From: Stentor coeruleus
Taxonomy: Eukaryota; Ciliophora; Heterotrichea; Heterotrichida; Stentoridae
Direction: 5' to 3'
DNA: 64,000 nt
Assembly: GCA_001970955.1 (NCBI GenBank)
Contig: MPUH01000337.1
Coordinates: 1-64,000 of the forward strand
In this document: in pieces, positions 20,895 to 30,289 of the stretch
How positions within the stretch are numbered: position 1 is the first letter of the stretch
Layout: the number at the start of each line of letters is the position of its first letter
Position numbers and translations under genes: made by a program
Notes under the pieces: model-generated
Databases searched by the model: none
The model's input: only the letters and a program-made list of their open reading frames with translations
Told to the model about the DNA's origin: nothing

Positions 20895-21848
20895 ATGATA
20901 TTAAAAGACAGCGAAAAGCTCACAATTTATTACTTTATAGCAGCAAGTAACAGTTTGAGCATAATCGGAAGTTTATTTATCTGCATGATGTACTACAGAT
21001 ACCTAATTCTTAGAACTTTTCTATTCAAACTAGTGCTTATTTTAACTATTTTCGATATTTTTAGCTCAATAGGCTTTCTTCTCCCAACTTACAACTTAAA
21101 AAGCTCCGAATCCTTATGTTTGACCCAAGCTCTAACTATTAATTTCTTTACCTCAGCAAGTGTCTATTGGACTGGATTTATAGCAATAAGCTTGTATTTT
21201 ATAATAGTCAAATCTCGACTTTATATAGAAAACTATACAAAACATGCTGTTATTTGTGTCCTTTCACTATGTTTTATATTATCAGCAATACCTTTGTTTA
21301 CTAAAAGCTATGGAAAAAATTTAAGCTGGTGTTGGATAAATCAAACTTCTAATATTGACAGTGGTTTTTTTGAAAGATATTTTATGTTTTTTATCCCTTT
21401 ATGGGTACTTGTAATAATCAATACCTTACTTTTTATTAAAGTATCTAAAAGGCTTAAAATTTCTAAAGATAGTGATGGAAGTCGTAGTTTGCTAAACAAA
21501 AAATTAAAATTTTACCCTTTGGTATTGATTATATGTTTTTTACCTTTAACTTTAGACAGCTGTTTGAGATATGGGAATTTTGGGTTTGTAGAAAAAAATG
21601 AATTTGTTATAAGCATTGTTGTTGGGTTTATTAGAGGGTTTTATGGTTTTGCTAATGCTCTTGTGTATGGATTTACGAAAAAAGTTAGGAATACTTTGGA
21701 TAGAAGTTTGAGGGATTTTAATTCATCTGAGATGTCGGAAAGGGTTCTACGAGGAGAGTCTGCAGAAAGTCAGGAACAGTATGCTACGAAGAATTCAGCG
21801 CTTACTGGAATGGATATTTTGGTAGATGATTATTTATTGTTGGGTTAA
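20895..21848 (+). CDS. seven-transmembrane receptor, cAMP-receptor (cAR/GCR-like) type
   Basis: 317 residues with seven hydrophobic segments, near 10-32, 42-65, 80-105, 118-138, 160-182, 205-225 and 240-262. There is a short N-terminus and a Ser-rich C-tail of about 45 residues. Features shared with Dictyostelium cAMP receptor-like GPCRs are a Cys before TM3 (ESLCLTQA) matched by a Cys in the second extracellular loop (SWCWINQ), a basic third loop (KVSKRLKIS) and a TM7 ending NALVYGFTKKVR. It would couple an extracellular ligand to heterotrimeric G proteins or another effector; the ligand is unknown. Three TM-flanking loops are short, as in that family. No intron. The ATG follows TATTTATA. 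Confidence 0.85.
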   Translation: MILKDSEKLTIYYFIAASNSLSIIGSLFICMMYYRYLILRTFLFKLVLILTIFDIFSSIGFLLPTYNLKSSESLCLTQALTINFFTSASVYWTGFIAISLYFIIVKSRLYIENYTKHAVICVLSLCFILSAIPLFTKSYGKNLSWCWINQTSNIDSGFFERYFMFFIPLWVLVIINTLLFIKVSKRLKISKDSDGSRSLLNKKLKFYPLVLIICFLPLTLDSCLRYGNFGFVEKNEFVISIVVGFIRGFYGFANALVYGFTKKVRNTLDRSLRDFNSSEMSERVLRGESAESQEQYATKNSALTGMDILVDDYLLLG

Positions 21849-22130
21849 TTATGATATTGTAATGAGATGTTAATGAAAAGAAAAATGGGGTACTGAAAGT
21901 TGGCGTTAAGGTTTTATATTAAAGATTTTGTTGAGTAATTTAGATAGGAAAATAGATTTTTTTGTTTTAAGGAAGGAGATTAAAGGTGTGGGTTTATATA
22001 AAGATAGAGGTTTAGTTTTTAGGGTTGTGTAAAATATTTGTATGTAAAATTATTGAAATATTTAAATCAAAGACTATTTTTTATGGATGTTTAGATATTT
22101 ATACTATTAACAAAAGCTTTAAATAACTAA

Positions 22131-22201
22131 GGCTCTATAGTGTAATGGTAGCACGTGAGCCTACGGAGCTTATAGTCGGGGTTCAAATCCCCGTAGAGTC
22201 A
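22131..22201 (+). tRNA. tRNA-Arg (anticodon ACG)
   Basis: A complete cloverleaf of 70 bases plus discriminator A. The acceptor stem is GGCTCTA with TAGAGTC (one G-T pair). The D arm is GTGT/GCAC with loop AATGGTA. The anticodon stem is TGAGC/GCTTA with loop CTACGGA, giving ACG at positions 34-36. A four-base variable loop follows, then the T arm CGGGG-TTCAAAT-CCCCG. It reads CGU, CGC and CGA after A34-to-inosine editing. No intron. The B box is the usual GGTTCAAAT. Confidence 0.95.
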
Positions 22202-22207
22202 TTTTTT
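22202..22207 (+). terminator. RNA polymerase III terminator of tRNA-Arg
   Basis: Six consecutive T immediately after the discriminator base, the standard Pol III stop. Confidence 0.85.
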
Positions 22208-22672
22208 ATATTGAGGATGAGTATTTATATGTTTGATGATTAGGCTTTAATATAAAAGGTTAGCTGAAAGTTGAATCTTTTAAGAGAAGTTTATTGGGCT
22301 TTATATTTTCCTGTTATTTTTAGGGAAATTTTTATACTTTGAAACAAAAATTATTTATTCTTAAATTCTTTAGATCAGGTATCTATTCTACTTTTTGCTT
22401 ATGCAGTTTAGATTTATGTTATTTTTACTATAAAATAGCTAATAAAGTTAGAGTATAATCCAATCTATATGAAAAGCATCGATTGTAGTTTTATTAGAAT
22501 AATTATTATCAAAAAATTTAATATACTTGAATTCTAAAAATATTTTTGATCCTATCACCGATAATCTTTTGAAATAAAGATAATTTTAGAAATACTTTTA
22601 TGCTTGAAAGAAAATATATATGTATTAAAACACAATATAAACACTATTCCAGATAATATTAACTTTATTGTC
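22208..22672. other. intergenic
   Basis: AT-rich, between the tRNA and the 3' end of a minus-strand gene. Nothing else is seen. Confidence 0.5.
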
Positions 22673-23104
22673 TTATTTAGGGCTTTGCTTAATCCTAGCT
22701 TCCTTATAATGCAGTGATTTTTTAATCCCACTCACAAGATATCCTCTATCATAAATTTCTTTATGCAATTGAAAAAACTTTGAGTTAGTTGGGCTTCTAG
22801 GAGAATTTTTAGACAATATCCTAGGTAAGAGTTCCTTTGAAGCAATAGTATTTATTGTAGGTATAAATGAAGCACTATAAACTGGGCTTAGGTTAAGAGA
22901 TTGTATTCCTCTTTCACGCCGATCGTAAATCAGGAAATTTTGCGGTCTTGATGTCAGAGGATTTACAGGATTTTGCATTTTGAGTAAATATTTTTGATTT
23001 ACTCCTTGAAACATGACCTTTTTCTTGGGTATTTTAAAGCTGGAACTTTGAGGTTTCTTTAGGCCCATGTCATATTGTTTTGTTTTGACTAGATTGCGAT
23101 CCAT
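22673..23104 (-). CDS. small basic hypothetical protein
   Basis: 143 residues, strongly basic (Lys/Arg), rich in Ser, Asn and Pro, with no hydrophobic segment, coiled coil or known motif. Most of it is probably disordered. The frame has normal codon content compared with neighbours and ends on TAA. The ATG is the first in frame, after an AT-rich leader. The gene is isolated, with about 600 bases of upstream intergenic DNA. A microtubule- or nucleic-acid-binding role would suit the charge but is guesswork. Confidence 0.6.
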   Translation of the reverse strand: MDRNLVKTKQYDMGLKKPQSSSFKIPKKKVMFQGVNQKYLLKMQNPVNPLTSRPQNFLIYDRRERGIQSLNLSPVYSASFIPTINTIASKELLPRILSKNSPRSPTNSKFFQLHKEIYDRGYLVSGIKKSLHYKEARIKQSPK

Positions 23105-23702
23105 GCTAAATATTTAAGGAATTATTTACATGTAGAAAGGTAGATAAAATATGAAACGCGATAAATCGGTATATTAGAAATTAGGATAGGATTTAATATT
23201 TGTGAAAAAGTTAAAATAATATGAGTTAGTATGGTAATTTTAAGGGTTTTTGTTAAGAGGTAATGATTTCAATTTGAGAATATGAGCAAATATTTTTTTT
23301 GAATGAGTTTAAAGATTCCTTAGAAAACATTTTTATAGGAAATTTGGATGAGTTTATTTTGGGTGTTAAAATAATCGTGTTTAATTTGTAGAAATTAGAA
23401 TAAGGTATTATTTTAAAATATAAAATATGCTATTTAGATATGTGATGCTATTACAAGCTATTTAATTTGCAAGCAGTAAATTAACATTAGTTGAACCAAA
23501 AATTAGCCTATCTATGCTTAAAATAAAGTATTTCTATTGTATAAAAATATTCCAACTTTTATAACTATGGATTCATAATTATCTAGTTTTTAGTCTTATA
23601 TTTTCTAGTATATAAAGCATAAGAGTATATTTTTTGTTTAATTTTTACTGTTAATTCTTGATTATCATTGACTTTATGAGTTCATACTTGAATACTTTAT
23701 AA
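23105..23702. other. divergent intergenic region
   Basis: G-containing and C-poor to about 23440, then C-containing; the flip again divides two promoter sides. No gene is seen. It ends in TTTATAAATGG at the next start. Confidence 0.5.
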
Positions 23703-24260
23703 ATGGAAGCCTGCAGTTACCAAGGAAGATTTTTACACTTTCACAAAAAATACGTGAAAAATTCTAAAAATATCGATGTTGTATGGGAAATGATATCGAG
23801 AGATCATGATAACTCAACTCAGGGTGTCTATATGGCAGTAAAAGTTCAAGACAATTTACTATTAAACATTGAAAAAAGATACCCTGTAGATAGTTATGTT
23901 TTATCATTTCCAGGAGGAATATGCGAAGATACAGATGTAGTAAGTCAAGGGCTAAAAAAATTAAAAGAAGAGACAGGCTATATTGGTTGTAGAGAAAATG
24001 TTACTGAAATTGGTCCAAAAGTATATTCTGATCCTTGGAAGTCTACAGAAAAGTCTCAGTTTATCAGTTTAAGTGTTGAGAATTCTGATAAAGGTCCACA
24101 GGGTTTAGAAATAGCAGAAGATATCCAGCCGGTGTTACTACCATTGAATGGGCTTACCGATAGATTGCAAGAAAAATCAGTAGAGTTGCAGGCGAAAATA
24201 GACTCAAGGCTATTTGCTTATGCTTTAGGAGTGAATTATGGTGAAAGATCCAGAAAATAA
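23703..24260 (+). CDS. Nudix protein, NUDT5/ADP-ribose-pyrophosphatase-like, degenerate Nudix box
   Basis: 185 residues, close to the length of NUDT5-type proteins. The fold markers are VYMAVKVQDNLLLNIEKRYP, then FPGG at 69-72 and the helix ending KEETGY at 88-93. Downstream residues fit NUDT5 (GPKVYSDPW, LLPLNGLTDRLQ, SRLFAYALG). The canonical Nudix box is GX5EX7REUXEEXGU. Here Gly71, Glu89, Glu90 and Gly92 are kept, but E7 is Thr77 and the Arg-Glu pair is Lys85-Lys86. Family members hydrolyse ADP-ribose and related nucleoside diphosphates with Mg2+ bound by these Glu residues. Loss of one metal-binding Glu suggests weak activity, altered substrate or a binding role. Start context is TATAAATGG. 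Confidence 0.8.
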   Translation: MEACSYQGRFLHFHKKYVKNSKNIDVVWEMISRDHDNSTQGVYMAVKVQDNLLLNIEKRYPVDSYVLSFPGGICEDTDVVSQGLKKLKEETGYIGCRENVTEIGPKVYSDPWKSTEKSQFISLSVENSDKGPQGLEIAEDIQPVLLPLNGLTDRLQEKSVELQAKIDSRLFAYALGVNYGERSRK

Positions 24261-24680
24261 GCTCTTAGACTTAAGAATATTAGAGAGTTTATATATTTTT
24301 TCATGTTTTCACATATAAATAAGGGTCTAGTTATAAGATTTATTTACGCTTAAAATGAACAAGCTAAAATTTTAAAACTATTATATAACAACTATATATA
24401 ATCCTATAGAAAACCTATCATTCGCTCTTATATAATACTTTTTATTACAATTTGATATACAACTCTTAGTTTTCATATTAAAAAAATATATTCCTATCTG
24501 CAAAATATCTATATTTTCTATATATAAAATCCTAATTGTACATCAAGCCAAACCTCATATTCCTAAACAATCTCTAAACCAAAAAATGCCTTTTATCATC
24601 GCAAAACCTGCCTATTTCCCATTAAAAATCCTGTCATTCAACCAAAAATCTCGAACTCGAGTAAAATTATATAATAAAAT
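24261..24680. other. intergenic, promoter side of a + strand gene
   Basis: AT-rich and mostly C-containing and G-poor. Nothing else is seen. Confidence 0.5.
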
Positions 24681-26525
24681 ATGGATCATTATATGGTCAA
24701 AGCTGTAACTCATCTTAAAAAATTCATTGAACGCTTTGTCCCTCCAGACACATCTGTTACTGACATCCTAGAAAACTCTCCAGAAGAGCTTCATTTAACA
24801 GTACCAAATCTAACTTCAATAAACCTAATATCTCCAAGTCAATCTACAAGTGAAGGTACCTTAGCTCAATTTATCCCAGCTCGAGATGTGACAATTGGCT
24901 TTAAATCAGCTTCAGTACCTTCAAAACCTCTCATTGAGTTTATAAATCAAGGGAATTTTCAAGAAGCACTAGTTTTAGCTCAGAAAAATCCTGAAATTCT
25001 GGAACAAGCATTATTTGATGCATGCATTGGAAATAATAATTTACTTGTTAGAACTTTATTGGATAAGCATAAGTTTATTGATTGCTGTGTTGATGTGAAT
25101 AAAAAGAATAGCTATGGGAAAACAGCTTTGCATTTGGCTTGTGCTGAAGGGTTTTTTGATATTTGTGAGTCGTTGTTGCAGTTTGCTGAAGGTATTGATG
25201 TTGATGCGGTTGATTATGATAAACGCACTGCTTTACATTTTGCGTGTATATTTAACGAAGAAAAAATTGCACACCTTCTTGCTAGACATGGAGCTAATCT
25301 TAACTCTTTAGATTTTCAAGGTAATTCTCCTTTACATTTCGCTGTAGCTAATGCTGGAAGGAATTTAGTTGAATGGTTAGTCTCAATGAATGCTGACACA
25401 ACTGTGAAAAACAATGAAGGAGTCTCACCATTAGCAATGAAAGAAAGTTTATTTAAACAAGGAGGTGATGATGAAGAAAGTGATGAATACTCACCAAAAA
25501 CTCCACATTCCATGAATTACACAGTGATGATTGAGGAAATCAACAATTTTTTCATAAAACCTTATTGTGGACTACGCCTAACACCTAAGGATTTCAAACC
25601 TATTGGACTATTAGGTAAAGGGAGTTTTGGTGAAGTGTATCTTGTTCAAAAAAATGATACTAATGAGAGGTTTGCTATGAAAATACTAGCGAAAAATAAA
25701 ATTATTGCCCAGCACCTTGTCAGATATGCTATTACTGAAAGAAATGTTATGAGTACAATCAAACATCCATTTATAGTCAGTTTAAGATATTCGTTTCAAA
25801 CTACCAGCAAACTTTATTTAATACAAGACTATTGTGCTGGAGGAACATTGAAAAACTATCTTAAAGAAGATAAGAAATTCACCGAGGACAAATGCAAGAT
25901 TTACTTGTGTGAAATTCTTCTCGCAATTGAAGAGCTTCATAGAAACAACGTTATTTATAGGGACTTAAAGCCAGAAAATGTAGGTATCGATAAAGATGGT
26001 CATGTTTTGCTTATAGACTTCGGTTTATCCAAAGAATCCGTAATGAATAAAAACTCTGCTCATAGCTTTTGTGGTAGTGTAGGATACTTAGCCCCAGAAA
26101 TGCTTAAAAGAACTGGTCATGGCAAAGCTGTAGATTGGTATTTATTAGGAGTTATTTTTTATGAAATGCTCACAGGACTAGTACCTCATTATTCAAAAGA
26201 TAATCAAAAAATGTTCCAAGACATATTATATAAGCCTTTGAAAATTCCAAATGGGATTTCAAAACCTTGTGCTGATCTTTTATATAAATTACTTGAAAAA
26301 AATCCAGATTTAAGATTTGGTAGCGAGAGGGATGCAGAAGATATCAAAGCTCATGCTTTTTTTGCTGACATTGATTGGGATGCTGCTTTACGTAGGGAAC
26401 TTATTCCTCCAAGTCCTATGCTTAAAACTTTTTCAGAAGAGATTCCATTTAGCACTATTCTTGACGAAGACCCTGAGATACACCCAAGCATCCAAGGCTG
26501 GACCTTTATAGGCGATTCAGATTAA
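24681..26525 (+). CDS. ankyrin-repeat / AGC-type protein kinase fusion
   Basis: 614 residues. Residues about 85-265 hold four to five ankyrin repeats (GKTALHLACAEGFFDI, KRTALHFACIF, GNSPLHFAVANAG). A linker with an acidic patch follows (GGDDEESDEYSP). Residues about 305-565 are a complete kinase domain: Gly loop GKGSFGEV near 312, Lys334 in FAMKIL, YRDLKPEN with catalytic Asp428, DFG at Asp446, then SFCGSVGYLAPEM and a C-lobe ending RFGSER. YRD and the GYLAPE loop place it in the AGC group. The C-terminal tail is AGC-like (IDWDAALRRELIPPSP) and ends WTFIGDSD where a hydrophobic motif is expected. The enzyme should be active on Ser/Thr; repeats probably select partners. No intron. Confidence 0.93.
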   Translation: MDHYMVKAVTHLKKFIERFVPPDTSVTDILENSPEELHLTVPNLTSINLISPSQSTSEGTLAQFIPARDVTIGFKSASVPSKPLIEFINQGNFQEALVLAQKNPEILEQALFDACIGNNNLLVRTLLDKHKFIDCCVDVNKKNSYGKTALHLACAEGFFDICESLLQFAEGIDVDAVDYDKRTALHFACIFNEEKIAHLLARHGANLNSLDFQGNSPLHFAVANAGRNLVEWLVSMNADTTVKNNEGVSPLAMKESLFKQGGDDEESDEYSPKTPHSMNYTVMIEEINNFFIKPYCGLRLTPKDFKPIGLLGKGSFGEVYLVQKNDTNERFAMKILAKNKIIAQHLVRYAITERNVMSTIKHPFIVSLRYSFQTTSKLYLIQDYCAGGTLKNYLKEDKKFTEDKCKIYLCEILLAIEELHRNNVIYRDLKPENVGIDKDGHVLLIDFGLSKESVMNKNSAHSFCGSVGYLAPEMLKRTGHGKAVDWYLLGVIFYEMLTGLVPHYSKDNQKMFQDILYKPLKIPNGISKPCADLLYKLLEKNPDLRFGSERDAEDIKAHAFFADIDWDAALRRELIPPSPMLKTFSEEIPFSTILDEDPEIHPSIQGWTFIGDSD

Positions 26526-26564
26526 TAATCATTTGCTAATTTTACTCGTTAGAATTTCTAAAAT

Positions 26565-28859
26565 ATGGAAAATGAAATTAGCTTACTAGAGCAGATCGCT
26601 CTTGAAAGGACAAAAAATGATTTTTGGAATAAAGAATACATAAAACTTAAAGGCAACTGCGACAAATTAGAAGATGAGCTTATGCAAGCAAGATCACAAA
26701 TAAAATCAATGCGAATAACTTTGACATACTCAGATTCCTACAACATGCGCAAAGAAACTGATATGCGAGAAGAAATCGAAATGCTAAAACAAGTAATCAA
26801 GAAAAAAACAGAGAAAAAAAAACGGAAAGAAGCTTCATTGACAAGAGAAATCGAAAGCAAGTCGCAGTATATTGATAATCTGATTGAAAAGTTGGAAAAA
26901 CTTTATGCAGACCTTGAAAAATATCAGGATGAATTGTTTAAATATCAGGATGAGTATTCAAAAACTAAGACCCAACTTGAAAATGAGATACATTCTAAAC
27001 AAAAAATCGAAATGAATCATCAGAATACTTGTAGAGAATTGACTAGTTTACAAGAGAATTTTTCTAAGTTGAATATGCAGATTGAGAATTATAAAGCAGA
27101 GAATGATCAGATGCTTAAAAATATTATAGAGAAAGTTGAAAGCAGGTCAGCAAAAGAGATTGATAGAATTAGAGAGATGCATTTGAAAGAGAAAAATGAG
27201 TTTATTCAGCAACAGGTCGAAAATATTAGGAAAATAGAAGAAAGTCATGCTCTTGATATGAGCACATTCAAGAAATTCACTGAAGTAAAAATAAGAGAAA
27301 TCAAGCAATACTATGAAGAAAGAGTTGCTAGTCTAATAAACGAAGTAAGTTTTGCTGAAGGTAAACATTTAGCAGAAATGAACTATTTGAAATCTTGTAT
27401 AGAAAACCTTGAAAAAGAAAAAACACATCTAAGCCAACTTAATGTTTTTCTAACAAACAAAACTGAAGAAAACCAAGAACTCCAACAAAAACTCGAACAA
27501 AAAATCGAAAGTCTTATCGATCAAGACAAAACCGAGCTTCGGGACACACAGATTTTTGCGACAAAAAAAGCTGTAGACCTACAATATGCTAAAGCTCGTT
27601 ATGAAGAAACCTCACAAATGATAGTCCAAGAATATGAAAAACGCTTGAAAATATGCCAGAAATCAAAAGAAGACGAAATACGATTCATCCATCATCGATA
27701 CGAAGAAAACATAAAAAAACTCCAAAAAATCCCTGAAGAACGTAATTTAAAAGAAAAAAAGCATTACGAAATCGAAATTGAATGTTTACTACAAAAGATT
27801 GAAGAAATAGAAAAACAGAAATCTGAGCTTGAATGTAAACTTATAGAAAAATCATTTAATGAACATGTTGAGCTTGTTGAGGTATTTCATAATTAGAAAT
27901 GTGAAAAATATGAAGAAAAAGTTACTAAATTAGAGACTGAGAAAAAAGTTATAGTAGAAGAATATGAAAATTCTAAAGTGGTTTTAGCTCAAAAAAACTA
28001 TAAACATAAAATAGTTGAGGTAAGGCAAAAGTATGAAAAGATTATTGCTGAAAATGATATAAGGATTTCTGTTAATATGAATCAAGTGAAAATGGGTTAT
28101 GAAAATAGAATTAGTGAAGTGATAGTTGAGCAGAAGAAGGAAACAGAAAAAACTATAGAAACACAAACTAGCACAATTAAAGAACTTGAAGGGAAACTTA
28201 GCAAGCTTCGACAAGATTTCAAAGTTAAAATAAGTGACTACACAGATCGAATCAGTGATTTAAACTATGAGGTAGAATTCGTAAAAAAACAACTCTATCA
28301 AAAGCAAGGCACACTTGATGATGCTAAAGAAGAACTTCGAGAACGTACACGTTTTTATGAGGAACAAATCGAAGCCTTAAACGCATTTATTAATAAAATC
28401 GAAAAAGAAAATCAAGAAACGATTGAACAAATAAAAAAAAATCATCAAAGCAAAATCAATGAATTGATACATAAATATGAAAGAGAAAAAGTTGATTTTG
28501 ATCAAAGAGTTAATGAAGCTACAGCTAGTATACGTCAATATTATACTGAAAAACTTAGTAAAGTTAAAGATAAGTATAGAGGAAGAATTAAGTCTTTATC
28601 AGAAACAACGACTAGTACTATAGAAAGTTTGAGTAGTAAACTGAATGTGAGGAATAAACAAGTTAAAAGCCAAAAGTCAGAAATAAGTAGTTTGAAAATG
28701 CAGGTTAAGTATATGGACTCAACTGTTAAGATGTTTCCCCCTACTAGCCATACACCCAGTACACCTTCAAGGAGTAGCACTGATGGGCATAAGAAGACCT
28801 TTTTGCTTAGACCCTCATCTTTGAATGTATCTGGTAGGATTACTAGAACTAATAAATGA
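26565..28859 (+). CDS. long coiled-coil protein with one tiny intron
   Basis: 759 residues once the 15-base intron at 27882-27896 is removed. Without it the frame stops at the TAG inside the intron; with it coiled coil continues as ELVE-KCEKYEEK. Nearly the whole protein (residues 1-690) is heptad-like Glu/Lys/Gln/Leu coiled coil. Only the last 70 residues are Ser/Thr/Pro-rich and basic. No motor, membrane or enzymatic domain. It starts only 39 bases after the kinase gene ends, on the same strand, so the two promoters are very compact or transcription overlaps. Likely cytoskeletal or ciliary, by composition only. Confidence 0.9.
27882..27896 (+). other. 15-nt intron
   Basis: GTATTTCATAATTAG, phase 0 after a Glu codon. 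It removes an in-frame TAG and keeps the coiled-coil frame. Confidence 0.93.
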
Positions 28860-29116
28860 GTTATTATGTATTTATATAATAGTATTAGAATATATAGAAA
28901 AAGAATATCAAGTAGGGAATAAATATAAAAAGTATTTCTTAAATCATTTACCCCCTAACCTCATAATTTCTTATATTTTAACTGTAATTTCTCAATTAAA
29001 TTCTTATATCGGCTTTATTATATTTGCCAATTCACACATCCCATATTCTACTATTCAAAAATATTTTTTTTAACTAATTTATATACATAACAGTATTAAA
29101 ATATAAAAATCATCAA

Positions 29117-30067
29117 ATGTCAGATGGACTTTTTACTACAGAAACCAGCCTTCCTGAAAACTTGAGTTCTCTCTTTACACAAATGAATCAAAAAATCAGC
29201 ACCCTAGACTCCCAACTAGGGAAAATCCTTCAAGCCCATGAAAATGAGTTCCTCCATGCATACCGAATCCACATGACCGATATCCAAAAAGAAATAAAAT
29301 CATTGAGACAAACTATATCCCAAGAAGAACTCAAAAGAAGACGTGATGAAGAAATACTTTCAAGAGAAAGAGAAAGGGACTGGTTTAGAAATGAAGCCCT
29401 TAGACTTGATAAAATCTGCAAAGAATACATGAAAAGCACTGAAATATGGAAAAGTAAAGCTAAAATGCTTGAAGACGACAAAAAAATCCTTGAAGATAAA
29501 GTATGGGCCTTAACTTCATATATACAAAATGATAATTCTCGAAGTAAAAGCGTAAATCCTATTAAATCAACTGAAACATTAAACAAAAGCTTTATAACTG
29601 AATCGGCTAGTACATTAAAGTCAAGTCCTGATAAAAATTATAGAAATGCTATAGGGCATATGCGAAAAGAATTAAGTTTTTACAAGTCTTGGAATAAAAA
29701 ACTTAAATCTGAGACTACAGGGATTATAAAAAGAAAACATAATCTTGAAAATTTGTTTGAAGAATGTGTTGAAGTTGCACGTGATGATCTTAAAGGAATT
29801 GGGGATGCTGGAGGGACTTCTGAATGTTCTGAACAGGTTTTTGATAAGTTTTCGGATGCTGAGAAAAGGAAAATATTGTATACGTTGATTGCTAGGCCGG
29901 AGATTTGTGATTTGGTTAAGAATTTTGTGTTTAGAAGTAAAAAAATTAAAACACCAGTGAGGTCGATATCGAAAGCTAGTCTTAGCACGCATGGGTTAAG
30001 TAGTCATGTTTTTAGTACACCACAAAGATATAGGCTTAGGGTGGGGTTTGGTAATGCGGCTAGTTAA
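29117..30067 (+). CDS. hypothetical coiled-coil protein
   Basis: 316 residues. Two coiled-coil blocks (about 20-140 and 175-225) are separated by a Ser/Lys/Asn linker. The motif RERERDWFRNEALRLDKICKEY and the stretch SFYKSWNKKLKSET look conserved but match no family I can name. The C-terminal 100 residues contain a helical block (FDKFSDAEKRKILYTLI) and a basic Ser-rich tail. The start ATG is the first in frame after ATCATCAA. It follows the previous coiled-coil gene by 257 bases on the same strand. Ciliary or centriolar coiled-coil proteins have this composition; no proof. Confidence 0.75.
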   Translation: MSDGLFTTETSLPENLSSLFTQMNQKISTLDSQLGKILQAHENEFLHAYRIHMTDIQKEIKSLRQTISQEELKRRRDEEILSRERERDWFRNEALRLDKICKEYMKSTEIWKSKAKMLEDDKKILEDKVWALTSYIQNDNSRSKSVNPIKSTETLNKSFITESASTLKSSPDKNYRNAIGHMRKELSFYKSWNKKLKSETTGIIKRKHNLENLFEECVEVARDDLKGIGDAGGTSECSEQVFDKFSDAEKRKILYTLIARPEICDLVKNFVFRSKKIKTPVRSISKASLSTHGLSSHVFSTPQRYRLRVGFGNAAS

Positions 30068-30204
30068 TAGATGTGGTTTAGTCCATGTTAGAAAGATATT
30101 TAATTAAATTTGGAGTTTTATTAAAATATTAGAAGGGAGGCGATTTTTTATTTATATAAGATTAAATAGTAGATGATATAAATGAAATTTTTTATGTATA
30201 TAAG

Positions 30205-30260
30205 GATTTATATAAAGATGTTATTGATTTATATAAAGATATAATTGATTTATATGACTA
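30205..30260. repeat. 21-bp tandem repeat, about 2.7 copies
   Basis: Units of GATTTATATAAAGAT plus six variable bases start at 30205, 30226 and 30247. They lie between the 3' ends of two convergent genes, so a role in 3'-end formation is possible. Confidence 0.7.
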
Positions 30261-30289
30261 TGATGAAAATAAGAAAATAATAATCATAC

